Of a DNA stretch of 64,000 nt, positions 50,229-61,452 are shown piece after piece (the stretch's first letter is position 1; each line of letters starts with the position of its first letter). The DNA is from Pachypanchax playfairii (lineage: Eukaryota; Chordata; Actinopteri; Cyprinodontiformes; Aplocheilidae), in assembly GCA_006937955.1 (NCBI GenBank), contig SSNP01000014.1, positions 811,777 through 875,776 on the forward strand, written 5' to 3'. Under the pieces are notes generated by a model that was not told the DNA's origin, did not search any database, and was given only the letters and a program-made list of their open reading frames with translations. The position numbers and the translations under genes were made by a program.

Positions 50229-52405
50229 TGTGCAAGAGACTGGAGCTGCAGCTGTGGCTCACATCTGTCAGCACACTCAGGTGGAACTCCAGCTTTTCAA
50301 ATGTTTTTAATAAGGGTGTTTTTTTTTTGTTTTGTTTCCTGTGTGGGTATTTATTATGTATTTAATCATTTGAATGCCTTAAATTTAAAGAAAAATTCCA
50401 ACAGAAGCTGCTTCGTTCTTGTATTTAATTTGACTTTATGCTTTATTTGTTACATTTAACTGATGATTTTCACCTTTTCTTGTGAAGGAAATGCAAAACT
50501 GTACGTAAATACACACCCGTTAACTCGGCACGTTTGACTTTACATTTCGTTTCTGTATCTGTGCAAACGTCGTCACAGAAAACTTGATCCCAGAATATTT
50601 TTTCTGTCTAATTTCCCAGATCATTTTTATCACAATACCTGAAAACCATATTGTGCCTTGGTTTGGAAGATCCAAGTTGGATGTTCTCATATCTGCCTCT
50701 AAATAATAAATATGGAGTTTAGTTTCATTTTGTGTGGGGAATTTGTTCTTGCTTCATTTGTTATAGCCTCTAACTGCATTTTCATGAAAATAACACAGTT
50801 CAACGGTCGTCCACTAGATGGCAGCATCTACCTGTTTCTCTGCTTGAACGTGCAGAACCTGGTTTGCTGTGTTCCATTCATTGTTTTACTGCCTTTTATG
50901 ACTCCATTGGTGTTGATTTAAAAAAAATGATCCTATTTAAATCCAGTTTACCCTGCAAAATCGTTTTGATGCTAAAATATTCAAGTTTGTTCATTTTTAA
51001 TCTGTAATTCACATGAATCCCAATCCTCTTTATGCTTCTCTGCTCACTCTTTATCTAACTGTGCAACCCAGAGGTTGGTGTGATTCAGGTTCCTCTCCCA
51101 GAGGAGTCTGTGCTAATCACCTCCAAGGAGGAGGAACGCATCAGTAATCCAGTAAGTTTATCAGCAGTCCTGCCTGATATGATGGAAAAACATCCAGTAA
51201 AGCCGGGACACAGCAGAACCCTTTTAGAACAAACTCGCTGACCTTTTACTGGAACCTATTTATCTGTACTGATGTGTTTCACTCCTTCTGTTGTTTAATT
51301 AGTTTTATAACAAGCTAATTAAAGTCTTTGCACATTTCCATGAGGATCTAAAGCTACATCAGAACTGTAGCATCAAGTTCAGGGTGGATGGAGCAGCCCG
51401 ACTAGATTACCAATCAGAAGCAACGCATTACTAAACAAGATGGACTTCAAAATTAAAACACAAATTTAAAATTTAATTTAAACATTTTTATCTGGTGGAT
51501 AAAAAAACCTCAATTATAAGCAAATAAATGATTTTAAACACTGTCAAAACTGTTCAAGAATAAAGTTACAAACTGATAACAACACGGTATTTGCTGGGTT
51601 TAAAAAATTTAATTTACTTCACAATCCTTATTAAGAAAAGATTGAAATAAAGGGGCGAGGGATTCGGGTCATATACATTGCAAAAAGTAGTTATTTCATC
51701 AGCACAATTCAAGGAGAAACTCATATTTTCATATGTAATAATTGCACTTTATAATAATTCTAGAGTTTGCCGTCGGACTCCACAAGCCGACGTAAATAAA
51801 TAGTTTAACAGAAACATCGCAGGCGCACAAAGAACAACCCAGTCACGCATCTGAAAGAAACATCGCCTTATTGGGAAGGGATTTCCAACATGGCGATCTG
51901 AAAAACAAGAAAAATGTCCGTACAGCAAGTGGAATAAAACCACAAGGTGCATCTCCAAATGCACCAAAGTGATCGTGACGAAAACAAAAATCTTTAAATC
52001 TTATATGTCAAAATGTTTATTATAACAGTGATATATTTCTCCATACAGCAGCTGAGAGTTGCATTGATGCGATTAAGGGATGCACGACGGCAGGACTCGT
52101 TTAAAGGTGTAAAACCGTCCGTTTTTAAATGTTGCCCCTCGTCATTCCACAAAAATCATTTGCAGGATAAATGACGTGTGTTCAGCTTCAGTGTTAAATC
52201 CGTCACTGCAGTCGTGTTCGATGGTCTTTAAAGATGCAAAAACCCAAAAACCGTATGCCAACTTATGATTATCATTTACTGTTTCAAGCATAAAACAAAG
52301 TTTTTTTATAAATACATGCAGAAAATTAAAACGCATGACTTTCTCGTTGAAGTTTCACGATCTGTAAAAAGTGTGTGATGTCCCACTGCGTGGCGGCGCT
52401 TTGCC
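50229..52405. other. gltp 3' UTR and fam222a 3' UTR
   Basis: gltp 3' UTR extends to about 50730. The right part, next to 52406, is fam222a 3' UTR, with a minus-strand AATAAA at 52016-52021. Between them is an exon-like segment at 51072-51151, listed separately. Nothing else is recognised. Confidence 0.55.
51072..51151 (+). other. Unassigned exon-like segment
   Basis: Preceded by a strong 3' splice site (branch-like CTAAC, pyrimidine-rich tract, then CAACCCAG) and followed by a consensus donor (CCA|GTAAGT). The 80 nt are open in the frame VGVIQVPLPEESVLITSKEE and end in phase 0. I do not recognise the peptide, and no partner exon was found nearby. It may be an orphan exon of a lost or distant gene, an untranslated exon, or chance. 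Confidence 0.35.
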
Positions 52406-55400
52406 TTATCTGTAGACGGGGAGCTGGATGTGGGTTTGCTGTTGGTGCTCCAGCAGCTGAGGCATCCCCATGGCTTCGTACCCGTGGCCCAGCATGCGCT
52501 CTTTGATGCAGGGAGGGTGAATCTCACTGATGAGGCACTCCAGAGACTGCAGGCTGCTGCTGAGTGCTGCAGCATGGCACAGGCCAAAACTAGGCAGCCC
52601 GCAGCACAGGTTTGGGTCTGTGCTGTAGGCCTGGGAATGAAGCGGGGGATGAGGAGGAAAAGGAGGGCGGAGCTGTGAATGGTCGTGTTGATGTAGATGC
52701 GGGTGGGAGAGTCTCACGTCTCCAGGCCTGGATGCACACGCGCCCAACACCTGAGAGGTGTAACGGCTGCTGCTGTGGTCGTCCCAGAGAGGAGCGAAGA
52801 AGTGTCCGAGCGGCTGCTCTCCCTGCACGCCGACTCTGTCCCGCTCACCACCCACGTTTCCGGTGTGCTGCCTGTAAGACAGCTGTGATGAGCAAGTTAA
52901 AGGCAGGCAGGTTTCAGGAGACTGACTCACGCCAGCCTCGGCTGCTCTGTGCCCCTGAGCGCTGTTACTCACACCGTACATCCTCCCTGTTTCCTGCTGA
53001 TAGTGCTGCTGTGTTGGAGCCTTGTGCTGCCACACTGTGTAGTCTCCTCTCTCTAAATATCCACCTTTGGCTGTGTCTGCACCCTGTGTAGGTAGAACTG
53101 CCCCTGCAAATGCCCGATTGCTCTGCGGCGGCACTCCGAAGGCAAAGTCTGAGTCTGACACTGCGGCCACGGCCTGCAGCGAGGGGCTGACTCCAGCCTC
53201 CCCCCCCAGCTGCAGGGCCTGGCTGTGGGGAACCCTGCTCATCTGTTTCATCAGGCTTTGAACTTTTGCCAGCTCATTCTGGGGGGGCAGGCTCTGATCT
53301 CCGGACACCATTCCTGCAGTAGAACAAAGTGTTTCAACGGGTACATCTGGGGGCTTACAGGAGCTTATGTGATAGGCCTTGTGCCCGTGTCTGACCGTGT
53401 AGCTGCTGTTCAGAGGATTATTATACGCTGCTACAGAAGTCTGGGAGTTTGCATGTTTAGTCCTCCTGCCGTCTGAAGTTTTCACCACACCTTTGACCAC
53501 CACGGATGCCTTGACGATGGCCAGCAAGCCCTGGTAGCCTCCTGAGTGGGGGTGTGAGTAGGGGCTGTAGCGTTGGCCCGTGGTGTCTAAGCCATTGACG
53601 GTTCTGTTGAGCTGTTTGTGCTGCGGCACTCGTATGTCAGACGGAAAGATTTTGATGGAAAGCGGGCTGTTGGCAGTTTTCTGGGCAAAAGCATCCAACT
53701 CTGCAGGAGACGGATATCGAGAAATCCCAGAGCTCGACTTTCCTGAGAAGAAAGCAGACGGAAACGCTGATTAGAATAAACGCAACATGAAGTTGTTCCC
53801 TCAAAAGGGAAAAACAGCAAGAAACAAACATCAAGGAGGGAAATGTTTTTGCTCCTAACTGACCCGTAGTAAACCTTTAACATCTGAATTTATTTTTACT
53901 TATTATCGATACTGACACGGTTACATTTACCAGTTTTACATGACTGATTGTCTGAAAGCAGCTTATTTGTCTCATAATTAAATGACTGATTTCAACTTTT
54001 GATGTGATCGTCTCACAGATTTACAGACTTTACATATATTTAAAAAAAAAGAGAGATTTTTATTTGAAATTTTCAGACACTTTTCCACAATTTCCTTCTT
54101 TTTTGACATTTACGCACCCCAATTCAGTTAAATTCTGTTCTGCCTACAAGATTTAGATTGTAAAAAACTGGTTTCTTACAGAGACTGAAGCACGTGCAGA
54201 AAAGTGGACAGTAAAATAGATTTTTAAACATTGTTATTTAGGCTTTTTTATAGCTGTGATTTTTTTTTTTTGCGGTAAAGGTAGAAGAAAAGAACCTCGT
54301 TTAGAAAAGAGTCTCCTGGTTGGAAATTATTACCACCGTCCAAATCTGATATTTTTGATCAAATTCCCGTCAGGGAAAAGAAAAGCCGCGGAAATTAACC
54401 CAGATCACACCGAGAGTCAGTGGAGATCTCAGCATGCAAAAGAACAAGGCTATAATCTGCAATAAAGGGCAAAAACAAAAAGAAATAACACAACACTTCA
54501 TTTCATTTTCAATAACAAAACCAATTCCAGCTACGCAGGGTAGAGCTCGCTCATTGTTCCCATTTAAAATTGATTTGGGAGTTCATTTCATTTCAGGCCT
54601 ACAGTGAGCCTCCCGACTGTGAAAATGACTCAATCTACAAGATCCACCTCATGAAAGAAATAAATTGGGTGTTTAAAATGGAGGGAAAGGAGGTAAAAGG
54701 CAGAGTGTTCAATCCAGCCGACGCTCTCCCAGCGGAGGAGAGGGAATGAGCACCATGGAGCCCAGAGCATGAATGAATTCTGCAGAGAAATACAACAAAG
54801 AAAAACAGGGCTTGTTATGTTTCAGTGAGGGGTTTGCTATAGAAAACAGTGACATCTGGGATGTTGGAAGGCTGTTTGTACTGTACACAACATCCAGATG
54901 TTTGGTTCATGAGAAGAAACAAAAAGAAGGTGCCAGCTGTAATAATAACTTACAAATCTGTTATTTATGATCAGAATCAGCTAAAATGCAACGGCGTATT
55001 GAACTCTTCGCATCGCAACACGCCTCGACTGACAAGTTTTGATTCTGCAAAATGTTGCACAGCTCATCAAAACGCTGTCATTTCGATTTTTCTTGTTTAA
55101 CAAAACATAACTGTGAATGCTGCAACGAGCACACTGTGCAGCGCTTCAAACACTTGAAATGCTAAAGCATCTTCACGGGACGTCTGATGTTGTTAGTCCA
55201 TAGATTACAGCCTGCGTCAGAGACACAACACAGCTGCTGCCTTAATGTAGCACTATGGAGACGTCGTTAGCAAACAGGCACTCTGGAGTCACGTTTGTGG
55301 TCCGAAGACCACCGCCGTGTGACATCCACACGGTAAACACCCCCTCTTAAGCTTTCGCTGACTGAAACTGGACTACTGGTTAAAATTACATCAGCGATCA

Positions 55401-58400
55401 GCAGTAAACCAGAAGGAAACGTCATGTGTTTTATAGCAATCGGCACCTTAAAGGAAGAGTTTGAAGCTTTTTAAGTGGGTTTCTGTGCAGAAGCTCTGAA
55501 AGATTCATTTCTTACCTGATGGTCTGTGAATGACCTCAGTTTGGAGAAACAGAAATTAAAGTTCAAGTTCAAGAGTTCTTATTGTCATTTCAACTGTGTA
55601 CAGTTTGTAGACAGTGAAACGAAATAGTGTTCCACCAAGGATCGAGTGGTGTTATATATATAAGATACATAGACAAAATACTATATAGTACATACTAAAT
55701 TCCAGTTACAGCTAACTAGACTACCAACCTAATAACATAGAGTGTAAAGGCAGTTCTGAAGGTACGATGAGTTTATTCAGGTGTTCTTAAGAATAAAACA
55801 GAACGACTAAAGTCAGTTAAAAAAAAGTACTTTGCTATAATTCTAAGGATAAAAACTCCAGAACGTGTCGGCTCATTTCCCATGTTCCTTACGGAGAGCG
55901 TCTGTATTTACACAAACAAAACCTCGCTGCTGTGAAATAAAGATAAGAAATGAAAACAAATTTGAGGCCGTTCACATGACAACGGGGGGAAATGGCAGCT
56001 GTGCACGGCGAGGTGAGGAATGGCAGGAAGATAATTAGCAGTCTGACCTTAAGCACTTAATCACCCTGAACCTGCACACCGCACGCCGCATCTCTCCTCA
56101 GCTCTGACAGCGAGCAGAAAGCTGCACAGAAAATAACAGCAGCCTCTTCTCACACGCAGCCCAGACCCAAGTCGTCATGCAGCGCTTAAATATTCTTTGA
56201 CCTTTTAGCATTTCTCCTCCCCCTCGGGGCTGATTGAAGGCAGCCACACGGGGCTGAAATCCTTGATAATACTTTTATTTTTTTTATTAAAAGTGAGCAG
56301 GATACAGATGATGTGTGGATGCAGAGTGAATCCTGATAGATTTACTGACCCCGACGCAATAAAGCAACTACTCAGCTGTTATGGTGCCCTACAGAAATGA
56401 CACACTCTTATAGGATAAAGATAATCCTAATTTCTTCCTTCTATTCCAGGGACATGCTGGATAAGAAGGCTTTGGGTTGTGGGGGCCAAATTATAAACCC
56501 TGAATCACCACTGTTGGCCCAATTTCTAGAACAAAACACGTCTATGTGATCTGAATTTAACACGTAAAGATGGAATCGAATATTTGGAATTATTCTGAAG
56601 TATATTAAAGCTTAATTCCACCTACATACAGTCCCACTCAGTGCTTTAAACTGGCTAATCTTTTCCCCGTGGTCTTACTTGAAGCCATTCACCCCCCCAT
56701 CACAGATTAGAGCACAGACCTCATTGTTTTAGAGCAGTTTGAGCTAATCACTAATTTATGGGCCAAACAAGCCCCAGAGGCAGGACTGAAACAGGAGTTG
56801 GACGAGCTCATTGGGTTTCCAAACCCGCAGCTTCCAACCATTTCATACCAGTCCCTGTGTGTGTGGAGGGGAGGAGGGGTGGCATAAGGAACCAATTAAA
56901 ACAACTGCTAGATATGATTCCCACATGAGATAAAACTAAAATAAACCCATAAATGTTGGAACTGCCAGGCAAAAAAAAAAAAGAGAAAAGAAAAATCCCC
57001 CCCGCAGGTCTTTTTACGTTAGTCTAACGACTTATCTTGAACACTTGGGTGAGATTACTTGTTTACTGGTGTCAAATCCTCAGCTGAAGCACGACACTGA
57101 AAACTGGCAGTTAATTACACAACAGCCCTTCTCAGCAGGCATAAATCCTTGTTTACCACACCAATAATCCTGATATTTAAAACGCTCCGGCCTTCCTTAA
57201 AAACCGGGGACGGAGCATATTCGGCGCGTTTTAAATCCGTTTCACCGTAACCATGACAACTCCTTCCAAGCAACGCGGCTGACCCAGTAATTAAAAGCAT
57301 GTAATTAATTGGTCTCGCCTTCGTCTGTTTGAAACGAGCCACCGCGATTGACAAGATGTCAGTAAACCAGAACAAACGCTGCCAAGAACAGGAAACATGA
57401 AGCCAGAACAAAATTGGGTTTATGGTACCCCACCTCTCACCCACCCTAACCCTGGTACCCCACCTCTCACCCACCCTAACCCTGGTACCCCACCTCTCAC
57501 CCACCCTAACCCTGGTACCCCACCTCTCACCCACCCTAACCCTGGTACCCCACCTCACACCCACCCTAACCCTGGTACCCCACCTCTCACCNNNNNNNNN
57601 NNNNNNNNNNNNNNNNNNNNNNNNNNNNNNNNNNNNNNNNNNNNNNNNNNNNNNNNNNNNNNNNNNNNNNNNNNNNNNNNNNNNNNNNNNNNNNNNNNNN
57701 NNNNNNNNNNNNNNNNNNNNNNNNNNNNNNNNNNNNNNNNNNNNNNNNNNNNNNNNNNNNNNNNNNNNNNNNNNNNNNNNNNNNNNNNNNNNNNNNNNNN
57801 NNNNNNNNNNNNNNNNNNNNNNNNNNNNNNNNNNNNNNNNNNNNNNNNNNNNNNNNNNNNNNNNNNNNNNNNNNNNNNNNNNNNNNNNNNNNNNNNNNNN
57901 NNNNNNNNNNNNNNNNNNNNNNNNNNNNNNNNNNNNNNNNNNNNNNNNNNNNNNNNNNNNNNNNNNNNNNCCTGGTACCCCACCTCACACCCACACTAAC
58001 CCTGGTACCCCACCTCACACCCACACTAACCCTGGTACCCCACCTCTCACCTACCCTAACCCTGGTACCCCACCTCTCACCCACCCTAACCCTGGTATCC
58101 CACCTCACACCCACCCTAACCCTGGTACCCCACCTCTCACCCACCCTAACCCTGGTACCCCACCTCTCACCCACCCTAACCCTGGTACCCCACCTCTCAC
58201 CCACCCTAACCCTGGTACCCCACCTCTCACCCACCCTAACCCTGGTACCCCACCTCACACCCACCCTAACCCTGGTATCCCACCTCACACCCACCCTAAC
58301 CCTGGGCTTTACCAATCCTCATGATTTAGAGATCTTCTTTATGAAATAAAAGTATTAGTAGGAACATGAGGGGTGATGCGGGTTGTGTAGTCTCTCTATC

Positions 58401-61400
58401 CCTGACCTTCCTTAGTAAACACACCAAAATAAATAAATAAAGCCACAAGACATTCATTCACCCCAACTTTCACATGCCTCTTCCTTCCAGCGAGCGCTGC
58501 TCTCAGAAGTGAGTGACCTCGGGGTTGAACACTTAGTTATGTGTGCTGGAGGAGGATTTGGCGAGAGCCTCTTCGCACCGGTGTCATCCCCTGTTTGTCT
58601 CTGTGTTGCTGAGCCCAGCTTTCGGGCAGCTTGAGCAGAGGCCAGCAGCGTGGGAAAAACAACCACAAAAAAAAAAAAAAAACAGCCCCTGCATTCACAC
58701 TGAGACGGTGAAGAAGCTCTCGTTTGCTCTCATCTTCACGCCGCTTTCTCTGAAATCTTCCACGCGAGCCTAAAGAGCTCTCGTGTTCACAACACCTTCA
58801 GTTTACTGAAGGCTAAAAATGGCCTTCGAAGGCACCGGTGGCTAAAAACTGTCCCCGTTTAACTCGATTCAACAAGCGAGCGGTTTACTGAACGAGCTCG
58901 GACCACACAGACCGAGCTCCCATCAGGAGTTTCTTCCCTCTGGCTGAGCTTGAAATGTCAGACTACAGCTGGGGGTGGAGGGGGGGGGGCTGCACTACTC
59001 AGAGTCACACAAGGGGGTGGAAATGGGGGGTCGAGGCCCTGCAGGTAAACAGGATGAGAAATGCATCTCTGGTTCAGCCTGCGGCAAACTAAGCCCTTCT
59101 GTAACAACAATTAGCAGACAAGTGCTCCACTGACTCCAAATTAATATTTAATAACGACGAGGTATTTTGCCTCGGGAAATGAGAGACGGGTAGACTGAGC
59201 ATTTAAATTTTTGTTTACTTGGATACGCATGGATTAGCTACAACTAAATCAGGAAAATGTAATTAACTGCACAGTCTGTCAACCCAACAGAGTCTTAAAT
59301 CATCTCTGACTGTTTAAAGCTCGTGATTATTTGGGTATTTTGATCCTCAGTTGTCCTGTTAAGTCCTGTTGTGCCTGTTAGATCCAAACAGCTTTAATAG
59401 TTAACCATAAAATAAAAGGTTTTACGACCTCGGCAGACTCCCAGCGTGGCTCCAATGAATCGAAGCCCGAGAGGAAGTCTAATTATCCAGAATAAGTGAA
59501 AACACCTGTGCGTAAATCTGATAATTACAAGGTCATTAAATCAGAAAATGCAGGACGGGCTTTTTAATTTCAAAGCAATAGTTTGATTTCAGCCCGTTTC
59601 AGACTACAAATAAAAAAATACATTCGAGTCGAGACATGCAAACAGACCCAACATCCCCCCCCCCCGATCCCGCTCTGCTGACTGAAGTGCACGTTTATTA
59701 TCAGTCAAGATAACACAGATAGTCAAATGCATGGAAAAAAAATGACACGTGCACTAGTAGCTGTGAATATTTGCATGTTTTGACCAGTTCTAAAACCACA
59801 TGGTGAGTTATCCTGCCTAATTTCTCGTAAACCTCGTTCCACAGATCAGAACTCACGCAGCAGAAACACTTTAAATACGTAAATATCAACACGACACATT
59901 AAAGAGAACAGAATCGCTCAACAAGCAGAACAAGTTTCACCTCGTACGTTCTCAGAAAGATCTTTAAAAAGAAAATGTGTTTTACCGCTCTTTTGACAAG
60001 ATAACACAATTTACCAAGAGCTTAAACGTACGTATGTGACGTGTTTTGATCACAATGCAGCAGGATGACAGAACAAAGTTTCTTTCTAGAGTCTGTGTTG
60101 GGAGAGATTTTCTAATTTTAGGGCTGTAGTGAGACGTTTGAGTGCTCTCGTCCATCTCGGCGTCACTGGAAATGGTATCAGTGTTGATGCTAACAGGATG
60201 CTGCACCACAGTGCATTCTGGGAAAGGGTAAGCACATGTTAACACTAAACTTTGAAAAGACCTCATTGATTCATTTTGACAGTTTTAAACATTAGACATG
60301 TGAACCAATCTCAGAGCAGCACACAGGAAATGTTTTATTCTGAAATATTTGCATTTCCTGTGGGCTGTTTAATTAGGCTTTCAAAATACCCTCAATAGAA
60401 ATAACATGATGATCAGTTGAGTCTATTAATGGTCTGAACCCTGACCCTCACTGTAATGGTGCATTCAAAGACAGGTAGAACACGGAAGTTTTCTGGAAAA
60501 ACTGAAAAATGTAAATAATTTTGACACTGATTTTTGAGGTTGGGATCTACAACACAGGAATAATCGGCAAAAAAATAAGTTTAGTCCTCCAATTTCTGAG
60601 GTGCAGTGAATGCAGCATGATTAATAGTTCAGTAGAGCAATGTGGGATTTCTTTGATTTTGGTTAATGAATTGGAAGATATCTCAGACATCCAAATATCT
60701 GCTATTACTCTCAAACATGTTTTTAATTTAAGAAGGATATCGTCTGAGTGATTTATTCTGTAAATGTGGGATTCCTTGTCAGATATAAATGATGTCATTA
60801 TACACGCACAAAAAAACACTTTTTGTAGAGATATCTGATGAAAAAAATAAACATTATTGGATAGGACATGAATCTACAGATTCATTTAACTGAACAGAGC
60901 TGATGAAGAATTCCTGATCTGAAAACACCCAACCAGCTTTTCAAAAAAAGGCAGCGTAATCGCTCAAGATGAAGGTCAAACAGCGCTGTCACAAAACCCA
61001 AAACGCGAGGATCATCAGTAACTCTGAGGGAGAGCTGATTAACGTTGAAGTTTGAAAGTCTGCATCGACCTGCGCGCATCTGCACAGCAGGAGCTCATTG
61101 ATTACTGACCTCACTGATGAACTCCATCATCAAGAAGATTCACAGCAGCAGCAGTTTTACTGGTTGTGCAGATAATCACTTCTACGAGATAAACGACATT
61201 TTGTTGCATCTTCTACGTTCAAAACTGTTTCCTGTTCTGCAAGTTCATTGTGTCTTTGTGGGACCAGGTTACTGTGTGTTTGTATACTGAGTTAAACGCC
61301 TCCAGCTGTGCGGCGGACTCACCTTTCTGCGCGCACGCCTGCAGCGGCGGTACTGGCAACAGCAACTGCGGCGGCGACACATCGAGGGGTTTGGATGTGC

Positions 61401-61452
61401 ACATCAAATGCTGCGATGGGAAGTTCTGCCTTCGCTGGATACAAGCTAGCAT
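52406..61452 (-). CDS. fam222a: FAM222A family protein
   Basis: Two coding exons: 61323-61452 (ATG at 61452) and 52406-53742 (TAA at 52406-52408), joined across a 7.58-kb intron to give 488 residues (human about 452). Exon 1 encodes MLACIQRRQNFPSQHLMCTS, matching the family N-terminus. The junction gives ACAQKGKSSSGISRYPSPAE, in frame with the conserved block ELDAFAQKTANSPLSIKIFP and the RVPQHK...TVNGLDTTGQRYSPY region. The C-terminus (LSSSLQSLECLISEI, HPPCIKERMLGHGYEAM, THIQLPVYR) is also family-specific. The middle is rich in Ser, Gln, Pro and His and looks disordered. The human protein (aggregatin) is reported to associate with amyloid in brain; its basic function is unknown, and none is claimed here. 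Confidence 0.93.
55561..55720 (-). mobile_element. Retrotransposon 3' end fragment
   Basis: Begins TTCAAGAGTTCTTATTGTCA and contains ACAGTGAAACGAAATAGTGT. This is a common fish LINE/SINE end seen here in reverse orientation. Family assignment is by recollection of the motif only. Confidence 0.5.
57421..58304. repeat. 30-bp minisatellite interrupted by an assembly gap
   Basis: The unit is CCTGGTACCCCACCTCTCAC followed by CCACCCTAAC. About six copies precede the gap (57421-57591) and eleven follow it (57971-58300). Variant units carry CACAC for CTCAC, CCACACTAAC, or GGTATCC. Each unit includes CCCTAACC, a telomere-like hexamer. Translated repeats of TPPLTHPNPG are a by-product of the 30-bp period. 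Confidence 0.97.
57592..57970. other. Assembly gap (379 N)
   Basis: A run of N inside the minisatellite. The distance from the last unit start before the gap (57571) to the first after it (57971) is 400 bp, which is not a multiple of 30, so the gap length is probably an estimate. Confidence 0.98.

Larger units (their letters stand above)
53743..61322 (-). other. Long fam222a intron
   Basis: This 7.6-kb intron has a GT donor at 61321-61322 and an AG acceptor at 53743-53744 (minus strand). It holds a retrotransposon tail near 55561, the 30-bp minisatellite and N gap at 57421-58304, and a poly-G run near 58979. The remainder, including 53900-55550 and 58310-61320, has no coding sequence that I can support. 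Confidence 0.7.

Noticed and set aside
52430..53476. Plus-strand open frames opposite fam222a
   Set aside because: They are shadows of the long GC-rich coding exon on the minus strand; the fam222a frame matches the family from end to end.
57421..58304. Regular 30-bp repeats resembling a CRISPR array
   Set aside because: The units are contiguous without spacers, and the setting is a vertebrate intron.
57397..58324. Long open frames with a 10-residue TPPLTHPNPG repeat
   Set aside because: They arise because the minisatellite period (30 bp) is a multiple of three. All frames stay open, the gap N codes for nothing, and the array is intronic.
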